A DNA stretch of 64,000 nucleotides from Heligmosomoides polygyrus polygyrus (Eukaryota > Nematoda > Chromadorea > Rhabditida > Heligmosomidae): NCBI GenBank assembly GCA_947396885.1, contig OX377202.1, positions 63,274,643 to 63,338,642 on the forward strand. The letters run 5' to 3'. The position numbers were made by a program, and so were the translations under genes. The notes below the pieces were generated by a model. That model saw only the letters and a program-made list of their open reading frames with translations, searched no databases and was not told the origin of the DNA. Positions 46,301 through 50,576 of the stretch are shown in pieces (within the stretch, counting starts at the first letter, position 1; each line of letters starts with the position of its first letter).

Positions 46301-48844
46301 TATTTCTCGTTTCCAACATGGTTTCCAAAAGGGGAAATCCAGGTTCCAGCTATGCTGCACTCAATGAACGATTGGACGATCGCTCTGGATGAAAGTCGAG
46401 CTGTAGATGTTGCCTACATTGACTTTGCCAAGGCATTCGACAGAGCGGCTCACAACAAGCTGCTGTTCAAGCTAGGAGTAGTGGGTGTCCATCCGCAGAT
46501 TGTTTTACGACTGAAAGCCTTTTTGACTGAAAGGTCCCATCAAGTTCGGATAAATTCTTCACTTTCCACCTCGAAACTACCACCACTGGCGTTCCACAAG
46601 GTGGAGTCCTCTCCCCTGTATTGTTTATCATCTATACATTTGAGCTGCCTGAGCTCCTTGTTTCCACAGGGGTCAGCTGCTGAGCGTTTGCTGATGATGT
46701 GAAAATATATCACAGTGTGACTGATAGAGCATTTCATGATAGGCTTCAACCAGCTGTCGATCTCGCTCAGCTATGGGCTCGCTCTTGGGTCTTCCTCAAT
46801 CCAGCGCCTTGGTCCAGGCAAAAATGAGGCTCGCTACACTGTTAATGGGAGTAGGATCGAGCAAGTGGGCTCAGTTCTGGACCTCGGCTTTTTAGTTAAT
46901 ATCTGCTACGTCGTCTTGCCTTTGATGAGCACTGCAAGTCCTTAGTTCTTAACGCCTCTAGAAGGGTTTCCAACCTGTTTAGAGCTCCTTCTACTCGAGA
47001 TCTCATCGTTTTAATGGGGCTTATAAAACTTATATCAGACCGATGCCCGAATATGGAACAGCAGTGTTCAACCCGCACAAAAAGAAATTGATTGAGAAGA
47101 TTGAGTTAGTCCAGAATAATTTCACTAGAAACTTTCTTGTGCGTTCTGTTGGCTTTCTCTATGATCGCATCCCCTCCGCTGCCGACGGAATGCTGGAAAC
47201 TCGTGAGTTCCGAAGAAAGAAGTTTGACCTCGTAATGTTGCACCAAATTTTATACGGTTAGTGCAGTCTCATACTGGATCATTTCGCAGTGGAGAACTCA
47301 TTCATCCGAGGAAGTCGCCGCAAGCTTCTGCTACCAAAAGGCAGAACTAGGTTTCGGCATCACTTTTTCTAAATTAGGGCTGGGTCGGAACTTATCAAGT
47401 TAAGTAGAAGGTTTCTGTAACAGTAGATCTCAAATGTTTCTTAAAGATGTTGGACGGTCATCTGAATCCTAACTGATCACAGTAGTTCCTAATTATTCCT
47501 AATTATGAGGATTGAATTCACTGGACTGATAACTGGTGATTCTGCTCATGACGTTAATGGTTGTCTTTTGTCTTCGTTTGTTCGCGAGTTGTGTTGTTGA
47601 TCTATTATAATTTGTTCATGACACGTTCATGTAACAAATAAATAGATAAATAAATAAGTATGGTTACGAGGCCCCCGGTCGCTCAACTGATTTTGTCGCC
47701 TCTACAAACGGTGATGGTGAGCTACAAACGATGTGAAATGTTTGTAAGTAGACGTAGACGTTGTACGCGTTGGGTGCGAAGCGGGGTGTGTGTGAAATGC
47801 GAAATTTCGTAAAGCGTAGATCGTAATTACGAAAAGACCTCGTAAACCGTAAATCGTAAGAGTTACCAGTAATGTAGTGCAGCATAACTAAATTCTCAGA
47901 AGCTTTTTTCTGCTAACGTTAACCAAACGTGGTAAAATATTTATTTATTTATTTATCGTGTTATTTTCAGCTGAGGCTGAAGAGTCTTCTAACCAAATTA
48001 TTTCCCCTCTCCCGTTTATTTTTCTTTCTATTAAACCTTTCAAATCAAACTTTACACAAGAAGGTCGAAAAAATTGTTAATTGAAAACTTTACTTTAGCC
48101 TATTCCTGAAAAACGACAGTCCTCTGCCAAGGCCGAGAGGCTACTGCCCCCCCCCCCTCAGAACATAAAAAGAACGCTAAAAGGAAGTGGAAACGAGATA
48201 TAAGAGGAGACAATTAAAGTGGGCACATATTTGTAACCCGGTCCACAATGCACCATTTGCAGACCACTTGGTTGTAGATTAAAGATCACATTTACGAAAA
48301 TTTGCGATTTACGAAAAAACACAAAATGTCGTAAATCGTAGACCGTGAAAAATTGCGAAAAAATCGCCGGAAATCATAAATCGCAATTACGCACACCCTT
48401 ATGTGAAAGAACCATCCAGGAAAAGACATTCAATGCCCTTAGGAATTGCAGGAATTGAACAAAATGCATCGCGACGCCCGTATTATGTCAACAGCAAAAT
48501 ATGTATTCCGCTTCGCTGAATAACTTTCAAATAATCTCTCGGTTAGGACTTCGCATTTAAACTGCCATGACAAGTGATCCTTTGTAGATGAATCGCCTGT
48601 GTTCAAGTGCGAATCAACGAGTAATAGCAAACCAAGCAACAGGAGTTAATAATTGAAATCATTTTGAAAACAAAACATAGAGAAACACAGAGAAGATAGA
48701 CCTACCTAGAATCGGTGAGAGGTTTGCCGTTAACTTTCCAAACTATATTCGGCAGCGGATTTCCATCTGCTCGACAGAAGAAGCTGATCCTGGTGTCAGC
48801 GACGACAGTCGACGGATCGGGTCGGACCACTAATCTGGCCGGAT
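11649..48844 (-). CDS. ptp-3: LAR-type receptor protein tyrosine phosphatase, ectodomain part (16 exons)
   Basis: The gene encodes a cell-surface receptor phosphatase of the LAR family (nematode PTP-3), which acts in axon guidance, neuronal migration and synapse formation. Sixteen minus-strand exons give one continuous frame of about 704 residues: Ig1 (48,706-48,844; 36,411-36,562), Ig2 (36,085-36,173; 31,429-31,531; 31,245-31,355), Ig3 (22,157-22,291; 20,801-20,941), FN1 (20,613-20,736; 20,188-20,272; 20,025-20,132), FN2 (17,519-17,656; 17,325-17,466), FN3 (17,064-17,159; 12,272-12,383; 12,089-12,159) and FN4 (11,649-12,014). All internal junctions keep phase, and domain order and linkers match vertebrate LAR. 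The Ig cysteines and tryptophans and the FN tryptophans and tyrosines are in place, so the gene looks functional. Signal peptide, later FN domains, membrane segment and phosphatase domains are not seen. Fifteen introns range from 52 bp to about 12.1 kb and are loaded with transposons. Confidence 0.93.
12089..12159 (-). CDS. ptp-3: ptp-3 exon, end of FN-III domain 3
   Basis: The 71-bp exon encodes VAATSARGQGEFCEPILATT plus MQS, the G strand of FN3. Acceptor TATTTTCAG, donor GTAAGC. It enters with one base completing the glutamine of the previous exon (YAFQ) and leaves in phase 1 into FN4. The 74-bp intron that follows is typical for a nematode. Confidence 0.92.
12272..12383 (-). CDS. ptp-3: ptp-3 exon, middle of FN-III domain 3
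   Basis: The 112-bp exon encodes YVVWFNSTDGEKEFTLTS through HMVMGLLPDTTYAF, covering the C to F strands with the conserved LxPDTxYxF motif and one sequon (NST). Acceptor AGAGTTTAG, donor GTGCGT. It is separated from the preceding exon by a 4.7-kb intron that contains the mariner/foldback composite at 14,263-16,432. Confidence 0.92.
12599..12633 (-). other. PLE-like hairpin-GAAAC motif, degenerate copy
   Basis: On the minus strand: AGAACA, extra A, GGGC stem, UCAAA loop, GCCC, GAAAC, GTTGTC. The stem and everything after it match the motif at 3,110-3,141, including a possible two-pair stem III and a GUC triplet. The 5' core is changed (AGAACA in place of CTGAAGA). The flank CATTGAC...ATCGAGCTTC is also shared with the 3.1-kb copy, which supports common origin. 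Confidence 0.5.
13005..13090. repeat. TTAACG-rich palindromic MITE-like fragment
   Basis: Dense short inverted repeats (TTTAACG/CGTTAAA) lead up to a boundary near GGCATCCCTGG. Similar TTAACG-rich stretches occur at 24,880-24,980 and 37,603-37,745. These look like ends of a hAT-type MITE family, but the full terminal inverted repeats are not resolved here. Confidence 0.4.
14300..14850 (-). pseudogene. mariner transposase remnant
   Basis: Minus-strand frames give GDDSLEDKSRSGRPTELDD (linker after the helix-turn-helix) near 14,830-14,760, and HPPYSPDLAPTDYHLF near 14,565-14,510. The latter holds the third catalytic aspartate of the DD34D triad. Only about 200 bp separate them, so most of the catalytic core, including the first two aspartates, is deleted. 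The C-terminal part continues as NQEIGEKYFETDEDLKNWI. The N-terminal DNA-binding helices are cut off by the foldback insertion. It cannot encode an active enzyme. Confidence 0.85.
14851..16262. mobile_element. foldback element with ~450-bp inverted arms
   Basis: The left arm (about 14,851-15,315) and right arm (about 15,800-16,262) are imperfect reverse complements. Both begin with TACCATTTTCAG-like sequence followed by repeated AATTGGACACTTTTCA units. The centre contains a further partial copy of the arm sequence (15,530-15,650). The element interrupts the mariner transposase at a TATA site. No coding region was seen. Confidence 0.85.
16261..16301. repeat. (TA)n microsatellite at the foldback edge
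   Basis: About 20 TA repeats directly adjoin the right arm of the foldback element, probably expanded from the TA target site. Confidence 0.95.
16433..17063. other. ptp-3 intron, unassigned
   Basis: Nothing recognisable. A minus-strand ORF at 16,524-16,901 has no known domain. Confidence 0.5.
17064..17159 (-). CDS. ptp-3: ptp-3 exon, start of FN-III domain 3
   Basis: The 96-bp exon encodes PGQPVSLAAKPLDSRRVQLT and then WEKPLFSLPVT, the A to B strands with the core tryptophan. Acceptor TTCTTACAG, donor GTGACT. It completes an isoleucine with the last base of the FN2 exon and exits in phase 1. Confidence 0.92.
17325..17466 (-). CDS. ptp-3: ptp-3 exon, second half of FN-III domain 2
   Basis: The 142-bp exon encodes HETKSDELMGTLYGLETEAR, then YFIVVQARNVKGTSD and VTVTTKPG. 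The core tyrosine and the G-strand pattern are conserved. The only acceptor that keeps phase is CATTTAAG, unusual because the base before AG is A. The donor is GTGAGT after GGAA. The 52-bp intron to the previous exon is among the shortest in the gene. Confidence 0.88.
17519..17656 (-). CDS. ptp-3: ptp-3 exon, first half of FN-III domain 2
   Basis: The 138-bp exon encodes VQARSLSRDSVLVKWNPCEK followed by PNGIITNYRIFYTTKD. The PNGxIxxYRxxYT signature is a hallmark of LAR-family FN2. Acceptor TTGTTACAG, donor GTATGC. Both ends are in phase 0. Confidence 0.93.
17657..18649. other. ptp-3 intron, unassigned
   Basis: Upstream half of the FN1-FN2 intron. No element recognised. Confidence 0.5.
18650..19510 (+). 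pseudogene. mariner transposase relic
   Basis: Plus-strand frames preserve scattered mariner motifs in order: NWYRRFNNGDER (HTH region, ~18,700), RRRTFAWVDSVLTADEKHFL with LYDN (around the first catalytic Asp, ~18,915-18,990) and ALNDYNAFR (third-Asp region, ~19,290-19,320). These are followed by the C-terminal pattern FFDHGIRSLPEEN (~19,420-19,455). Several frameshifts and stops separate them. It lies antisense to ptp-3 in the FN1-FN2 intron. Terminal repeats were not resolved. Confidence 0.8.
19511..20024. other. ptp-3 intron, unassigned
   Basis: Remainder of the FN1-FN2 intron, with no recognised feature. Confidence 0.5.
20025..20132 (-). CDS. ptp-3: ptp-3 exon, end of FN-III domain 1
   Basis: The 108-bp exon encodes QYEFVIATVGDFGEGPPSIP then KETQTEAAPPGSPPAK, the F and G strands of FN1 and the proline-rich linker to FN2. 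The acceptor is TTTTTTAAG, with A before AG instead of the usual nematode C/T. The donor is GTAGGC. Phase 0 at both ends, with a 55-bp intron upstream. Confidence 0.92.
20188..20272 (-). CDS. ptp-3: ptp-3 exon, middle of FN-III domain 1
   Basis: The 85-bp exon encodes YADSNAVKKWKVDPLLTSTT then VDKLEPFQ. It begins with the third base of a lysine codon split from the previous exon. Acceptor TTCTCACAG, donor GTGTTT. Confidence 0.92.
20613..20736 (-). CDS. ptp-3: ptp-3 exon, start of FN-III domain 1
   Basis: The 124-bp exon encodes LPPPPRHFEVSSVSSDSVTL then TWEAPTLAEPAIEYLIKYRQ. It contains the proline-rich Ig3-FN1 linker, the core tryptophan and the YxIKYR strand. Acceptor CCTCGCAG. The donor GTTCGT is weak, but it is the only site that joins in frame to the next exon. 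Confidence 0.9.
20801..20941 (-). CDS. ptp-3: ptp-3 exon, second half of Ig domain 3
   Basis: The 141-bp exon encodes VLSDPAMAPIGKNVLTLTNV then EQSENFTCVAVSKLGNIEAT. It carries the second Ig3 cysteine in NFTCVAVS (also a sequon) and the IGKNVLTL strand conserved with vertebrate LAR. Acceptor TTTTTCCAG, donor GTACAC. It is 64 bp from the next exon. Confidence 0.94.
20942..22156. other. ptp-3 intron within Ig3
   Basis: A 1.2-kb intron with no recognised element. Confidence 0.6.
22157..22291 (-). CDS. ptp-3: ptp-3 exon, first half of Ig domain 3
   Basis: The 135-bp exon encodes RRVPPYFSYKLERIYRVGAG then GSVNLTCVAVGFPMPRVFW. It has the first Ig3 cysteine (LTCVAVG), the core tryptophan, and the VRRVPP linker that starts Ig3 in all LAR receptors. 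Acceptor CCATTTCAG, donor GTAAGT. The first valine codon is split across the long upstream intron, which confirms the GC donor of the Ig2 exon. Confidence 0.95.
22292..23910. other. ptp-3 intron, unassigned
   Basis: Downstream part of the 8.95-kb Ig2-Ig3 intron, before the CR1 3' end. ORFs on both strands near 22,360-22,640 have no known domain. Confidence 0.5.
24068..24528 (-). pseudogene. CR1 reverse transcriptase, C-terminal part after the insertion
   Basis: It resumes the LINE reading frame as KTYVRPILECGTNVFSPKCK then EINRLESVQNSFTRKL. After an in-frame stop it continues to RAGSEFLKFSKNITLPSTIR and QVERYFQEDS, ending at the stop at 24,068. The motif series is typical of CR1/Jockey-type C-termini. 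It holds at least one stop and a possible frameshift. Confidence 0.88.
25358..25850. repeat. two ~180-bp direct repeats about 312 bp apart inside Helitron B
   Basis: The stretch from GAGCCGTTGTCTCACC through GAAGACGTCAGA at about 25,370-25,530 recurs at about 25,680-25,840 with few changes. A flanking segment, GACTTTTTCAACAGTTTGAT, appears at about 25,071 and 25,600, suggesting an older ~310-530 bp repeat unit. Confidence 0.85.
26450..27305 (-). repeat. 108-bp minisatellite, about 8 units
   Basis: This is the same unit as at 1-300, in opposite orientation, with more than 95% identity between most units by eye. Units differ at a few sites, for example CTTGGACG, CTTGAACG or CTTTAACG at one position, which shows recent expansion with variant blocks. 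An open frame of 286 codons (26,416-27,276) results from the period being divisible by three. Confidence 0.95.
27340..27800. repeat. 155-bp minisatellite, about 3 units, with internal ~44-bp subrepeats
   Basis: The segment CCGCATCTCCAGGCACGTTT recurs at about 27,347, 27,502 and 27,657. Within each unit the phrase GTTCGGCACGTCTACTGA occurs twice. The units are nearly identical. Confidence 0.93.
27850..27962. repeat. 18-bp tandem repeat, about 6 units
   Basis: Repeats of GTACAGACGCTCTCCCCC, with late units changing CTCTCC to CTCCGC. It sits next to the 5' terminus of Helitron B. Confidence 0.93.
27988..29175 (-). pseudogene. CR1 reverse transcriptase, N-terminal and catalytic part
   Basis: The frame starts near ITDFEKATKLAEHFRKSF and continues through TPDEIPSYF, ASNYRPISITSVFARVFEKK, VIYVDFMKAFDKV and VSQEGVLSPVLFTIY to KMFADDIKIY, the catalytic FADD. 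It ends in LVFAY where Helitron B is inserted. These are RT motifs 1 to 5 in order, without internal stops in about 360 codons. It is shifted one frame from the endonuclease part by a single lesion near 29,172. Confidence 0.93.
29168..30085 (-). pseudogene. CR1 endonuclease (APE-type), C-terminal half and linker
   Basis: The frame reads HSLTYILPDGFEILCCDLKL, LVAVYRTSSAS and CIILGDFNLTDIDW (the GDFN motif). It continues through RYGHVLDLLLSS and SSDHLSITF, which contains the catalytic SDH. The linker to the RT includes RRILEGSKRTSFYKLLNAVL. The N-terminal catalytic residues are absent, with a stop at about 30,086. The frame is otherwise open for 300 codons. Confidence 0.9.
30086..31244. other. 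ptp-3 intron, unassigned
   Basis: Upstream portion of the Ig2-Ig3 intron. It contains a C-rich tract at about 31,195-31,232 beside the GC donor, with nothing else recognised. Confidence 0.5.
31245..31355 (-). CDS. ptp-3: ptp-3 exon, end of Ig domain 2
   Basis: The 111-bp exon encodes ALMIQQAREEDQGKYECVAR then NSLGVVHSKAAHLYVK. It carries the second Ig2 cysteine (KYECVARN) and the DQGKYEC motif of LAR. The acceptor is CGTTTCAG. The donor is GC (AAAG|GCAAGT), a rare but well-known class; frame and homology (YVK-VRRV) leave no GT alternative. A 9-kb intron follows. Confidence 0.95.
31429..31531 (-). CDS. ptp-3: ptp-3 exon, middle of Ig domain 2
   Basis: The 103-bp exon encodes VRGDPRPKVLWLRDLVPIDI then RADGRYSVSTMGNP. 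It has the core tryptophan (VLWLRD) and the GDPRP turn. Acceptor CTTTTACAG, donor GTGAGA, and a 73-bp intron follows. Confidence 0.95.
31804..31880. other. 22-bp-stem hairpin, pre-miRNA-sized
   Basis: CGTCCATAACGAAGCTCCAC plus CT pairs with AGGTGGAGCTTTGTTATAGA plus CG: 20 of 22 positions are Watson-Crick, one is a G-U wobble and one a C-A mismatch on the plus strand. The 33-nt loop is GCATGC-rich. Overall length is 77 nt. It could be a miRNA precursor or a very short MITE; no target-site duplication was seen. Confidence 0.5.
34185..34222. other. perfect 12-bp stem hairpin
   Basis: AACACTGCCCTG and CAGGGCAGTGTT are separated by 14 nt. No repeat family or promoter context is evident. Confidence 0.6.
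34962..34985 (+). repeat. LINE-type 3' tail
   Basis: An ATAAACGAATAAATAAATA tail like those ending the two CR1 copies in this window. No coding part was recognised upstream, so it is a short 3' remnant at most. Similar tails occur at 41,106-41,125 (plus strand), 47,938-47,957, 49,728-49,740 and 63,655-63,668 (minus strand). Confidence 0.45.
35012..35306 (+). repeat. tRNA-derived SINE, best copy, with target-site duplication
   Basis: The head GTGTAGCGCAGTCGGAGG matches a pol III A box, and CCAGGTTCGTGGTTCG matches a B box. The conserved middle (CCAGGCCAACCAAGCCTTCC) and the tail TTTATCCTTTATCCTTT follow. Identical 11-bp TAGTTAGGCCT duplications flank it at 35,001-35,011 and 35,307-35,317, proving retroposition. 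Other copies are at 8,806, 39,549, 45,349, 45,520, 49,183, 50,215 and 57,774. Confidence 0.9.
36085..36173 (-). CDS. ptp-3: ptp-3 exon, start of Ig domain 2
   Basis: The 89-bp exon encodes ELPPGFPAIDAHPTLKSVEQ then GRTAHVTCR. It begins with the LPPGFP linker conserved in LAR and ends just after the first Ig2 cysteine. Acceptor TTTGTTTAG, donor GTGAGC. It is too short for a simple ORF search; the call rests on homology, splice sites and exact phase. Confidence 0.93.
36411..36562 (-). CDS. ptp-3: ptp-3 exon, second half of Ig domain 1
   Basis: The 152-bp exon encodes FIVKSLPTGLSTLRIEPVLA then TAVSCAADNGVANPVVADAV. It has the second Ig1 cysteine and the SCAADNGVANPV motif typical of nematode PTP-3. 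Acceptor TCGTTTTAG, donor GTTTGT. The first base completes the arginine codon begun 12 kb upstream. Confidence 0.95.
36563..38229. other. ptp-3 intron 1, distal part
   Basis: Mostly unassigned. A MITE-like stretch lies at 37,603-37,745. Confidence 0.5.
37603..37745. repeat. hAT-type MITE end, TTAACG-rich
   Basis: It starts CAGGGGTGTGCG and continues with repeated TTTAACG/CGTTAAA palindromes. CAGGG with a GTGTGCG extension resembles hAT terminal repeats. The opposite end could not be identified. Confidence 0.45.
38610..39100. repeat. degenerate 100-270 bp repeats in Helitron C
   Basis: The segment from GAAGAAGTCTGG through TTTGATCAATATCGAT recurs at about 38,617 and 38,888. CGATTACCCC-type segments correspond to the 108-bp unit of elements A and B. 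This looks like an older, decayed version of the array. Confidence 0.7.
39180..39200. repeat. (CA)n microsatellite
   Basis: About nine CA repeats just inside the 5' end of Helitron C. Confidence 0.9.
39549..39838 (-). repeat. tRNA-derived SINE copy
   Basis: Reverse complement of the 35-kb copy, with the tail at the low end (GATAAAGGACGGCGC) and the head at the high end (GGAGGAGGCGCCGACGG). The A-box region is altered. Imperfect direct repeats AGGAATTAAAGGACAAAC and AGGATTTAGGAAAGGATAAA flank it and may be a decayed target duplication. Confidence 0.85.
40240..40293 (-). mobile_element. isolated Helitron-like 5' end
   Basis: On the minus strand: A|TCTTCCTATAATAGGAGC followed by TGTG, similar to the 5' end of element C. 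No matching 3' end was recognised, so it may be a fragment. GTTAGCGG nearby also matches the subterminal bases of element B. Confidence 0.45.
40294..41550. other. ptp-3 intron 1, unassigned
   Basis: No recognised element except an A+T tail at 41,106-41,125. A GGGTTCGAAAA B-box-like sequence at about 40,500 is isolated. Confidence 0.45.
41690..42150. repeat. CACTGGTCCC-type minisatellite with poly-C tracts
   Basis: Irregular repeats of about 20-40 bp built on TTCACTGGTCCC, interrupted by runs of C (around 41,690, 41,870 and 42,020). They create long proline/serine-rich ORFs in several frames that are not genes. Confidence 0.85.
42170..42780. repeat. ~50-60 bp minisatellite GCGACATCGGTGACA
   Basis: About eleven degenerate units, each with GCGACATCGGTGACA followed by a TCTTCT or TCGTCTGAAT segment. 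Higher-order blocks are visible: GTGACATGTCTTCTCAAGTC and its neighbours repeat at about 42,360 and 42,490. Confidence 0.88.
43255..43575 (+). pseudogene. CR1 LINE copy 2, segment before the RT
   Basis: The plus strand reads KIEKRIIESGNKRGFYSYLN, CKLKCQRPIPYI and, after a frameshift, DEEKAEILASSFEQVFTREE. This is the CR1 linker between endonuclease and RT (compare RRILEGSKRTSFYKLLN in copy 1). The RT continues at 46,024 after an insertion of nested GC-rich elements. Confidence 0.75.
43576..43690 (+). repeat. GC-rich element, left-end fragment 1
   Basis: From CCTGGTTTAGGCAGGCAGC through GCCGCGGACCCGCCATGAC and CAATACTGCGTACTTTTGCC. It is a close match to 44,809-44,910. The first bases are an inverted match to the end at 46,020-46,034 (CCTAAACCAGG), so 43,576-46,034 may be one composite element. 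Confidence 0.75.
43691..44321. other. unassigned sequence inside the composite insertion
   Basis: No recognised feature. Confidence 0.4.
44322..44535 (+). repeat. GC-rich element, right-end fragment 1
   Basis: About 210 bp from TCACGCCCTCCGGCGGGTC to GACTCTGTAGAGGCCC. It aligns with 45,811-46,020 at roughly 85-90% identity. The end AGACTCTGTAGAGGCC is an imperfect inverted match of the left-end fragments (GGC..GCAGCAGAGTCT). Confidence 0.8.
44529..44660. mobile_element. MITE a, ~130 bp, in the GC-rich cluster
   Basis: Inverted ends CCCCTATAGTTGCGCCGC and, at the right, GCGGCGCAAGTATAAGGCC. The centre contains ATATCGATCG and AATCGATATC. No coding capacity. It is inserted exactly at the end of the right-end fragment. 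Confidence 0.6.
44653..44814. mobile_element. MITE b, ~160 bp with ~35-bp GC-rich TIRs
   Basis: The left end AGGCCCCTGTTATACTCCCG continues CGGGAGC. The right end is its complement (CTCCCGCGGGAGTATAACAG then AGGCCT), and the inner arms are CCGCGG-rich. It shares the AGGCCCCT sequence with MITE a, so the two abut or overlap. Confidence 0.75.
44809..44910 (+). repeat. GC-rich element, left-end fragment 2
   Basis: AGGCCTAAGGCCAGCAGCAG to TACTTTTGCCGGGAG, matching 43,576-43,690. It contains the CCCGCCATGACAACGGCGGG hairpin. Confidence 0.8.
44911..45348. other. unassigned sequence inside the composite insertion
   Basis: No recognised feature. Confidence 0.4.
45349..45400 (+). repeat. tRNA-SINE head fragment
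   Basis: CATTAGCGCAGTCGGAGGAG followed by GTGCCGGCTGTC is the SINE head only; the rest of the element is missing. Confidence 0.7.
45520..45720 (+). repeat. tRNA-derived SINE, diverged copy
   Basis: ACGTAGTCGATTGGAGAAGG (head) and CCTATTAGTTCGGGTCCCGC (B-box region). The conserved middle is GAGGCTAGCCGAGCCTTTCA, followed by a SINE-like GGACCGGTAAAA...TTTGTCTGGGAATGATAGAGC segment. Confidence 0.7.
45811..46020 (+). repeat. GC-rich element, right-end fragment 2
   Basis: Second copy of the 44,322-44,535 sequence, ending GACTCTGTAGAGGCCCTAAA directly before the CR1 RT sequence resumes. Confidence 0.8.
46024..47657 (+). pseudogene. CR1 LINE copy 2, reverse transcriptase to 3' tail
   Basis: The plus strand shows GLTPDGIPLKIVKDKIEYIA, VAYIDFAKAFDRAAHNKLLF, VPQGGVLSPVLFIIYTFELP and AFADDVKIYHS (catalytic FADD, with an in-frame stop just before). 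RPMPEYGTAVFNPHKKK and IRAGSELIKLSRRFL follow. Many frameshifts and stops separate these. The 3' end is a CAAATAAATAGATAAATAAA tail at about 47,637-47,656. It is a decayed relative of the copy at 24-30 kb, in opposite orientation, in ptp-3 intron 1. Confidence 0.88.
47785..48402. mobile_element. hAT-like MITE, ~0.6 kb
   Basis: The left end GGGGTGTGTGTGAAATGCG and the right end complement (GGGTGTGCGTAATTGCG) form inverted termini. Both subterminal regions are crowded with short CGTAAATCGTA/TACGATTTACG palindromes. An 8-bp target duplication is only approximate (TGCGAAGC/TGTGAAAG). A+T tails near 47,940 suggest an additional LINE scrap inside. Confidence 0.5.
48706..48844 (-). CDS. ptp-3: ptp-3 exon, first half of Ig domain 1 (first visible exon)
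   Basis: The 139-bp exon encodes PARLVVRPDPSTVVADTRIS then FFCRADGNPLPNIVWKVNGK and PLTDSR, with the first Ig1 cysteine and core tryptophan. Donor GTAGGT. I chose acceptor TTGTCTTAG because it has the best pyrimidine tract and starts one or two residues before the Ig fold. An alternative, GATGTGCAG at about 48,892, would add some 16 residues. It enters in phase 1, so at least one upstream exon with the signal peptide must exist. Confidence 0.9.
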
Positions 48845-49182
48845 CTAAGACAAATAGCTTCACTTCAGCAGAAACGATGCTCACCGCTGCACATCACCAG
48901 GTTTTGGGTTTTAAATGAAGCCGGACGCTCGTGATGTGGTGGAAGCACTTGCTGCATCCGTTTTGAGGTAGCTGTGGAATGCACGACTCTCAGGTTCAGC
49001 CCAGTTAGAGACACCGTGAATAATGCAGATCAAACGCTATTTCGAGGCCGACGGGTGTGACAGCGGATGATGGACACTTTGAACTCATTTTGAAACTCAG
49101 ACTTCCCTTGTTGAACATCCCATTGTCTTCCTTCTGAGTTTCATTTTTCACGTGGCAATAATGTGCGCCATATAAATGGCTA
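48845..49182. other. upstream of first visible ptp-3 exon
   Basis: Intronic by inference, with no feature recognised. Confidence 0.4.
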
Positions 49183-49450
49183 CGTGTAGCATATTGGAAG
49201 GGGGCGCTGAGTCTCGCCTGCACCCCAATCGATTCAAGGTTCATGTCCTCATAATGTTTACCAAGTTTTCTGTTTGGAAACCAAGTTTTATGTCCTGATT
49301 TGGTACAAGACTTATTTGGGACGATAAAACACTGACTTCTCTAACGTCTATTAACCGTAACGCATTGCGTAGGCCTAATTGCTAACTCAAATTGAATTGA
49401 AGGTATGCCTCGGAAGAAGAATGCGTAAAGCATTCCAAAAAGACGTTGGT
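49183..49450 (+). repeat. tRNA-derived SINE, diverged copy
   Basis: GCTACGTGTAGCATATTGGA (head), GATTCAAGGTTCATGTCC (B-box region), and a 3' part with GACGATAAAACACTGACTTC and GGAAGAAGAATGCGTAAAGC. Confidence 0.7.
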
Positions 49451-50214
49451 TGAAGGCGATCTATTTCCATCATTTTCCGCCATTCTTAGTAAGCGCAATA
49501 CATACATGTACAAAAATGTACATAGCTGTAGCAGGCGTTATGGGCTCTACACAAGATAAGTGGGCTAAAACTAGAACAGAAACTTCACAGGGAGCTACCC
49601 TTTCTTAGGCTTTGAAGAAGGCGTTGGCAAAGGCAAGTCAGACTAGAGTTTTCCCCTTATGGTTAGTTCAGCTATATGCTCAATGTCCGATAAGAACTAA
49701 GAACGAAGACATAGATGTAAGGGACATTTATTTATTTATATCTGCACGTGAGTGCGCCAAGGACCATAAAAAAATCCAACTTCGACCGATTTCAGCTAAT
49801 TTATGGAAAACAACATCGTGCCTGTGCATCGCAATTTGGCAAAACTGCATTTACGACCTGGATTGGTAAAAATTGCGGTTTCTTGTTCAATTTATTCAAC
49901 GTTCAGATTACCTTTATCCTTTATTGTGCCGCAGGATTTCTCATTTATCTAGCCGGCATTCAAATTATTACAAAGTCACATTGAATGAAGTGAACAGAGC
50001 TATCTTCCCATTTGAAGGGAAGCCTGCAGCTCGCTTATATAGTTCGATTTTATGGCGCTCATAATCTGCATGCTAACATTGCAGGCCCAATGTCTGCTCA
50101 AACATAAAGCATAAAAGAATAAAAGCGGCATTGTTCAATCCCTGGTTAGGACTGGCCGCACATTCTACATCTGCGGCTAGGCCATTTGAATGTGTGTTTG
50201 GCCTGTTCAGTGAC

Positions 50215-50390
50215 CTGCCAGTCCATGATAACTCAGTGTTTTACTCCACCCAGGGAACTCTGTGCCAATTCACAGATCCCGGTATGACAGAAAGCTTTAG
50301 TGACCTAAATGAGATCCACAGGAATCTCAATTCGGAGCGCACACGGCAGCCGGCGCCTCCTCCTACTGCGCTTCCGCCATCTTCAAGAAA
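50215..50390 (-). repeat. tRNA-derived SINE, decayed fragment
   Basis: Complement of the SINE: GTGCCAATTCACAGATCCCG corresponds to the middle, and CGGCGCCTCCTCCTACTGCG to the inverted head. Confidence 0.6.
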
Positions 50391-50576
50391 TCTCCCTGAC
50401 GTCGAGATGCTGGTAGAATTACGATTCGAAGTGAAAGCTTTCCAAGCGTCGATCTGCTTGCAATCTTCAAGTACAGCAACCGTCTCCAACTAGTAATAAA
50501 TGGCGATGGCACGAGTTTTTGGCTTCCAAGGTTTCGATCCTAGCCATATCTAGCTAGCTGCTTATCGGGTGTCAAT

